This document shows positions 60,517-64,000 of a stretch of DNA of 64,000 bases, in pieces. This DNA is from Bacillota bacterium (GTDB lineage Bacteria > Bacillota > DTU065), in NCBI GenBank assembly GCA_018435125.1, contig JAHDNZ010000006.1, forward strand, positions 38,891 through 102,890, in the 5' to 3' direction. The notes below the pieces were generated by a model. It was not told the origin of the DNA and searched no databases. It saw only the letters and a program-made list of their open reading frames with translations. Every line of letters begins with the position of its first letter. Within the stretch, counting starts at the first letter, position 1. Both the position numbers and the translations under genes were made by a program.

Positions 60517-61542
60517 ATGCCTGGCATTAGGAAAAATAAAGTTTGGACGGGGCCTAAACCCCGTCCTATTTACCTGTGTCTGTTGATTTTACTATGTACC
60601 TTACAGGTATTGGCTTTAACCTTGAAAGAAAAAGCTGAGATTGATACAGAACAAATTTACCTCAGGGATTTAATTGTGGAGGCCAAGGCTGAATATCCCT
60701 GGGCAGAGATTGTTGTCTGGCAATCTCCAAGTCTTAATTCCAAACGTCCAATTTATAAAAGTTTTGTGATCTCTTTGTTTAGAAAACACGGGTACATTTT
60801 GGAAGCTGAAAACTTAGTGGGGCCAAATAAAGTTGATGTTTATCGTATGCAGGGAGTTCAAAACAATCAAGGAAAAGAAAACATCAAAAGTTTGACCGTT
60901 GATTATCAAAATCTTTGGGCAGAGGTAGAAAAACAATTAAGTTTCCATTTAACCGAGCTAATACCAAGCGAGTATATCTTCGAAATCATTCCTGAAAAAA
61001 GGCCGGAGGAAATACCCTGGCCAGAAACAACCAGTGCGGTTTTAGTGGATTTAGCCTTTTTAAGAAATCTTAACTATGGTAAAATGGCTATTCCAGTCGA
61101 TGCACTGCTTGTTAACGGACAAAAAAAACGTCTTATGATAATGGTTGTTATCGAATACGAAGGAATGGTTTTTGCAGCCAGAAGAGATTTTAGGCCGAGA
61201 GAACAATTGAATGAAGTTAGTGTTACACAAGAATATATGAGATTTTCACAAAATCCAAACAACCTTTTTACAACTTCTAGAGAGTTAAATTTCTACCAAG
61301 CAAAAAACTTAATTCGCAAGGGCGATATTTTACTACAAAATCATGTTGAGCTACGCCCAATTAAATACAAAGGTGAAACAACAAAACTAGTGTATAAAAG
61401 AGGCTCTCTCATGTTAGAAGTGTTGGTAGAGCTTTTAGAAGATGCTATTATAGGCAAAAAAGTCAGGTCGGTTAATCTTACAAGTGGCAAGGAAATTGTG
61501 GGCTTAGTTAAGGAGGATGGGTCTTTAGTGATAGAGCCTTAA
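60517..61542 (+). CDS. flgA: P-ring assembly chaperone FlgA
   Basis: The 341-aa protein has a signal peptide (PIYLCLLILLCTLQVLA, about 17-33) and a C-terminal SAF/ChapFlgA domain (FRPREQLNEVSVTQEYMRF...ARKGDILLQNHVELRP, quoted in parts). FlgA is a periplasmic chaperone for FlgI. Its presence with flgH and flgI implies a true outer membrane. Its N-terminus is longer than usual and contains a strong hairpin; ribosome binding at 60517 is weak, so translation coupling to flgG is likely. Confidence 0.9.
   Translation: MPGIRKNKVWTGPKPRPIYLCLLILLCTLQVLALTLKEKAEIDTEQIYLRDLIVEAKAEYPWAEIVVWQSPSLNSKRPIYKSFVISLFRKHGYILEAENLVGPNKVDVYRMQGVQNNQGKENIKSLTVDYQNLWAEVEKQLSFHLTELIPSEYIFEIIPEKRPEEIPWPETTSAVLVDLAFLRNLNYGKMAIPVDALLVNGQKKRLMIMVVIEYEGMVFAARRDFRPREQLNEVSVTQEYMRFSQNPNNLFTTSRELNFYQAKNLIRKGDILLQNHVELRPIKYKGETTKLVYKRGSLMLEVLVELLEDAIIGKKVRSVNLTSGKEIVGLVKEDGSLVIEP
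60545..60570 (+). terminator. Terminator-like hairpin inside the start of flgA
   Basis: GGACGGGG (60545-60552), loop CCTAAA and CCCCGTCC (60559-60566) are followed by TATTT. It lies within the first codons of flgA, so it may attenuate transcription or translation from flgG into flgA. Confidence 0.6.
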
Positions 61543-61586
61543 CAACTGCTAGCCTATTATTAGCTGCAAAAAGGGGGTAGAAGTTT

Positions 61587-62165
61587 ATGTCTAGGTACAA
61601 AAAAGTATTATTTCTAGTCTTACTTTTAGTTATTTTAATACCCACGACCAAAGCAGCTTCGTTATGGAAAACGAGTAAATATGAGTTTTTTCAAAATACT
61701 CGGCAACATAAAAATGGTGACTTAATTACCGTAATTGTTATTGAAAAAACTGAAGCTAGTCAAAAAGCTTCAAGCAGTGGTTCAAAAGATGGTTCGGTTT
61801 CGGTATCCCCGGGAGGCGGACTGCTAAATTTTATTCCGCTTATCAGTGCCGCGGGAGAATTAGAACACAATGCATCCGGGTCAACATCAAAAGATAACCG
61901 TTTTCAGACTAGCATTACAGCCAAAGTGGTTGAAGTTCTTGACAATAATATTTTAAAAATCGAAGGTAAACGTAAGATTAAAATAGATGGTGAAGAGCAG
62001 GAAGTTGTTCTGACAGGATATATTAGAGAAGCTGATATAACGGTTAATAACACAATACTTTCAACATTTCTTGCCGATGCTGAGATAAATCTATCCGGTA
62101 ACGGTGCGATTAACAACAAAACCACTCCGGGCCTTTTGACAAGGCTTTTAGAGTGGCTGTTTTAG
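61587..62165 (+). CDS. flgH: Flagellar L-ring protein FlgH
   Basis: The 192-aa protein has a signal peptide (VLFLVLLLVILIPTTKA, about 7-23) and FlgH features: KNGDLITVIVIEKTEASQKA, SGSTSKDNRFQTSITAKVVEVLDNN, LKIEGKRKIKIDGEEQEVVLTGYIREADI and LLTRLLEWLF at the end (in parts). It has no cysteine at all, so unlike E. coli FlgH it cannot be a lipoprotein. It forms the outer-membrane L ring. Confidence 0.93.
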   Translation: MSRYKKVLFLVLLLVILIPTTKAASLWKTSKYEFFQNTRQHKNGDLITVIVIEKTEASQKASSSGSKDGSVSVSPGGGLLNFIPLISAAGELEHNASGSTSKDNRFQTSITAKVVEVLDNNILKIEGKRKIKIDGEEQEVVLTGYIREADITVNNTILSTFLADAEINLSGNGAINNKTTPGLLTRLLEWLF

Positions 62166-62177
62166 GGGGTTTAAGCC

Positions 62178-63299
62178 TTGAAAAAGACAGCCCTAGTATT
62201 CTTACTTTTCTTTTTAGTTGTAAGTAATTTAATAGCTAGTGAAGTTGAATTTAGTCCGGTTGTTTATAATCCTGAGATTAGGATCAAAGAACTGGTTTCT
62301 ATTGTAGGTGTTCGTCCTAATGTTTTAACCGGGGTCGGTATTGTTGTGGGCTTAAATGGAACCGGCGACTCAAAAGTAAATATAAGTTCAACCATAATTG
62401 CCAACACCTTAGCTAAGCTAGGACTTAATGTAAACTCAAGTGATTTAAAAAGTCGCAACCTTGCTGTTGTTTCCGTCAATGCCATTTTGCCTGCATTTGC
62501 CAGAGAAGGAGATAAGGTTGATGTATTAGTAGCCTCTATAGGAGATGCTAAAAACCTTCAGGGAGGCTATTTGACCCTAACCCAGCTAATCGCGGGGGAC
62601 GAAGTCTATGCCCTAGCCCAAGGAGCTATTTCTACCGGAGGCTATGCTGCTGAAAGTGGGGGCAGTACCTCCAGTAAAAATGCCACTGTGACTGCAAGAA
62701 TCCCCAATGGAGCCATAGTGGAGCAATCTATTGATTTAGATTATAACTTTGGCGATAAGATTACCCTTAGTTTGCATAGCAAGGATTTTACTACCGCAGG
62801 CAGGATTGCCTATGTTATCAATCAGGAACTAGGGGATGTAGCCTATGCTAAAGATTCCGGAACAGTAGAAGTTTTACTTAACGAGGATCAAAAGGTCGAT
62901 CCTGTAGCCCTTATTTCTAGGATTGAAAATCTGCGAGTAGTGCCTGATTCAGTGGCTAAAATTGTTATTAACGAGAGAACCGGTACTGTAGTTTTTGGTT
63001 CAGGAGTCAAAATCAGTGCGGTGGCAATTTCGCAAGGCGGTTTAAAAGTTGAGATCGCTTCAGAAAAGCAAGTTTCACAACCAGCACCTTGGAGCGAAGG
63101 ACAAACCGTTATAGTAGAGCAGACCAAAGTGGAAACTAAAGAAGAAAAGGCAAGCTCTTTCGAGTTGAAACCAACTACTTCAGTAGGAGAACTAGTAGAT
63201 GCTTTAAATATGATAGGGGCCTCACCTAGGGATATTATTTCCATCTTGCAGGCCATGAAAGAAGCAGGAGCACTCCATGGTGTCTTGGAGATAATGTGA
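62178..63299 (+). CDS. flgI: Flagellar P-ring protein FlgI
   Basis: The 373-aa protein starts at TTG 62178 behind GGGGG and has a signal peptide (KKTALVFLLFFLVVSNLIA). Family motifs are IRIKELVSIVGVRPNVLTGVGIVVGLNGTGDS (in parts), NLAVVSVNAILPAFAREGDKVDVLVASIGDA and the C-terminal TTSVGELVDALNMIGASPRDIISILQAMKEAGALHGVLEIM (in parts). FlgI forms the periplasmic P ring. Its stop overlaps the next gene's start region. Confidence 0.95.
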   Translation: MKKTALVFLLFFLVVSNLIASEVEFSPVVYNPEIRIKELVSIVGVRPNVLTGVGIVVGLNGTGDSKVNISSTIIANTLAKLGLNVNSSDLKSRNLAVVSVNAILPAFAREGDKVDVLVASIGDAKNLQGGYLTLTQLIAGDEVYALAQGAISTGGYAAESGGSTSSKNATVTARIPNGAIVEQSIDLDYNFGDKITLSLHSKDFTTAGRIAYVINQELGDVAYAKDSGTVEVLLNEDQKVDPVALISRIENLRVVPDSVAKIVINERTGTVVFGSGVKISAVAISQGGLKVEIASEKQVSQPAPWSEGQTVIVEQTKVETKEEKASSFELKPTTSVGELVDALNMIGASPRDIISILQAMKEAGALHGVLEIM

Positions 63300-63310
63300 G
63301 GAGGAAGAAA

Positions 63311-63634
63311 ATGCTAATTCCAAAAACAAACCCATTACAATTTACCAACGAGACCACTAAAAGTCTTGTCTCCGAAAAAAAGTACAACGCTGAGCAGCTA
63401 AAAAAGACCTGTCAAGAATTTGAAGCGCTATTTACCGAGCAAATGTTAAAGACTATGTGGAAAACCGTTCCAAGTGGAGGTTTGCTTCCCAAAAGTCAGG
63501 CTCAAAAGATTTGGGAAGATATGTATGTAGAGCAGATAGCCAAAGAAATTTCTAGCGGTAAAGGGCTTGGGATAGCAGATTCTTTATTTCGACAGCTATC
63601 GGCACAGTTAACTTATAAAGACTCCAGCAAATAA
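63311..63634 (+). CDS. flgJ: FlgJ-like rod-binding protein (N-terminal type only)
   Basis: The ATG at 63311 follows GAGGAGG and gives 107 aa. It has the rod-binding domain KKTCQEFEALFTEQMLKTMW...DMYVEQIAKEISSGKGLGIADSLF, matching the N-terminal half of FlgJ. The glycosidase half of proteobacterial FlgJ is missing, which is usual in lineages where another enzyme opens peptidoglycan. It caps the growing rod. Last gene of the ring/rod operon. Confidence 0.92.
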   Translation: MLIPKTNPLQFTNETTKSLVSEKKYNAEQLKKTCQEFEALFTEQMLKTMWKTVPSGGLLPKSQAQKIWEDMYVEQIAKEISSGKGLGIADSLFRQLSAQLTYKDSSK

Positions 63635-63645
63635 CTGGAGTCTTT
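63617..63645 (+). terminator. Terminator of the ring/rod operon
   Basis: AAAGACTCCAG (63617-63627), a seven-base loop and CTGGAGTCTTT (63635-63645) form a perfect eleven-pair stem over the flgJ stop, with ATTG after it. Confidence 0.88.
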
Positions 63646-64000
63646 ATTGTTGCTATTGGAGTATCCTTCACTAGAGATAATTGTCTGAAAAGCTATGACC
63701 TTTTTTAAAAATAAGTAAAAAAAACAAACCTTCCGGGGATAAGTAAGGTTTTTTTTGGAAAAATATGGAAGGAACTAGTAATTCTTCTCACCTGCAATAG
63801 CTTTTCTTTTTTATTATTTGGTAAAGAAGGGCTAAGACAATATTCTACTAATTAATACCATTTGTAAGCAGCTAAGAGTTCTATTATAATCAAAAAAACA
63901 CATTTTTAGCTTAATTAGGGCCTAGTTATAATAAGAAAGATTAATTCAGGTTATAGGGGGATTTCTTAAATCATCTTTACAATAAGTTTTGGAAAAATCA
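63646..64000. other. Non-coding region at the right edge
   Basis: No gene is seen up to the window end. It contains a second terminator-like hairpin (AAACCTT 63726-63732, AAGGTTT 63745-63751, then T run). TATAAT sequences occur at about 63883 and 63927-63932, without convincing -35 boxes. A gene may start just outside the window. Confidence 0.5.

Noticed and set aside
1..64000. CRISPR array, prophage, restriction-modification or toxin-antitoxin system
   Set aside because: No regular direct repeats with spacers, phage genes, paired endonuclease or toxin-antitoxin pair were seen on reading; only a lone methyltransferase was found.

Overview
The window looks like a chromosomal segment of an AT-rich, anaerobe-like, flagellated, endospore-forming Firmicute (Bacillota). 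Sporulation is indicated by spoIIID beside a SpoIIQ-like gene. Gene order typical of Firmicutes is present: yvyF-flgM-flgN-flgK-flgL, hpf/secA/prfB, ftsE-ftsX-M23-ctpA, DUF1385-prfA-prmC-tsaC, LMW-phosphatase/rpiB-upp-comEB-tagO-wecB, and spoIIID-flhO-flhP. Unusually for a Firmicute, the right end carries flgA, flgH and flgI, the P-ring chaperone and the L- and P-ring proteins of flagella that cross an outer membrane. That points to a diderm Firmicute (Halanaerobiales, Negativicutes or Limnochordia-like). This placement is an inference from gene content only.

Left part (1-11400): the 3' end of a RecD2-type helicase, a ComFA-like helicase and a degenerate ComFC-like gene, then a late flagellar block: fapA-like DUF342, yvyF, flgM, flgN, flgK, flgL, flaG, fliD, fliS and a FliT-like gene. 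Positions 11400-20300 hold a cold-shock gene, hpf, a decayed IS4-family element inserted exactly in the hpf terminator, secA, prfB (with a +1 recoding site), a DUF2993 gene, cheW and a PilZ/YcgR protein.

Middle (20300-41100): a cell-surface polymer cluster (DUF5693, csaB, tagA) is followed by a 600-bp non-coding region with potential RNA structure, then yitT, split transketolase genes, ftsE-ftsX-envC-like-ctpA, and an orphan ABC sugar-binding protein. Next come azlCD, a lipoprotein, signal peptidase I, an orphan adenine methyltransferase, tRNA-Leu(CAG), a small islet of foreign-looking genes (VOC remnant and SEC-C protein), a subtilase with a small partner gene, and thioredoxin.

Right part (41100-64000): a small P-loop protein, glycyl-tRNA synthetase, a GAF-type methionine-sulfoxide reductase, a GHL10-like secreted protein, an ECF S component beside coaX, hflX, a TIM-barrel protein and DUF1385. 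These are followed by prfA-prmC-tsaC, an in-frame LMW phosphatase-RpiB fusion, upp, comEB, tagO, wecB, SpoIIQ-like, spoIIID, and the rod/ring genes flhO-flhP-flgA-flgH-flgI-flgJ.

Together, tagO, wecB, tagA and csaB can be read as a pathway for a pyruvylated ManNAc-GlcNAc secondary wall polymer, the usual anchor for SLH-domain proteins. No CRISPR array, prophage or clear new multi-gene defence system is visible. The best leads are regulatory or architectural: the IS insertion that splits a terminator, the thioredoxin and methyltransferase operator-promoters, the hairpins overlapping the SpoIIQ-like and spoIIID ribosome binding sites, the phosphatase-RpiB fusion, and the structured leader upstream of yitT.
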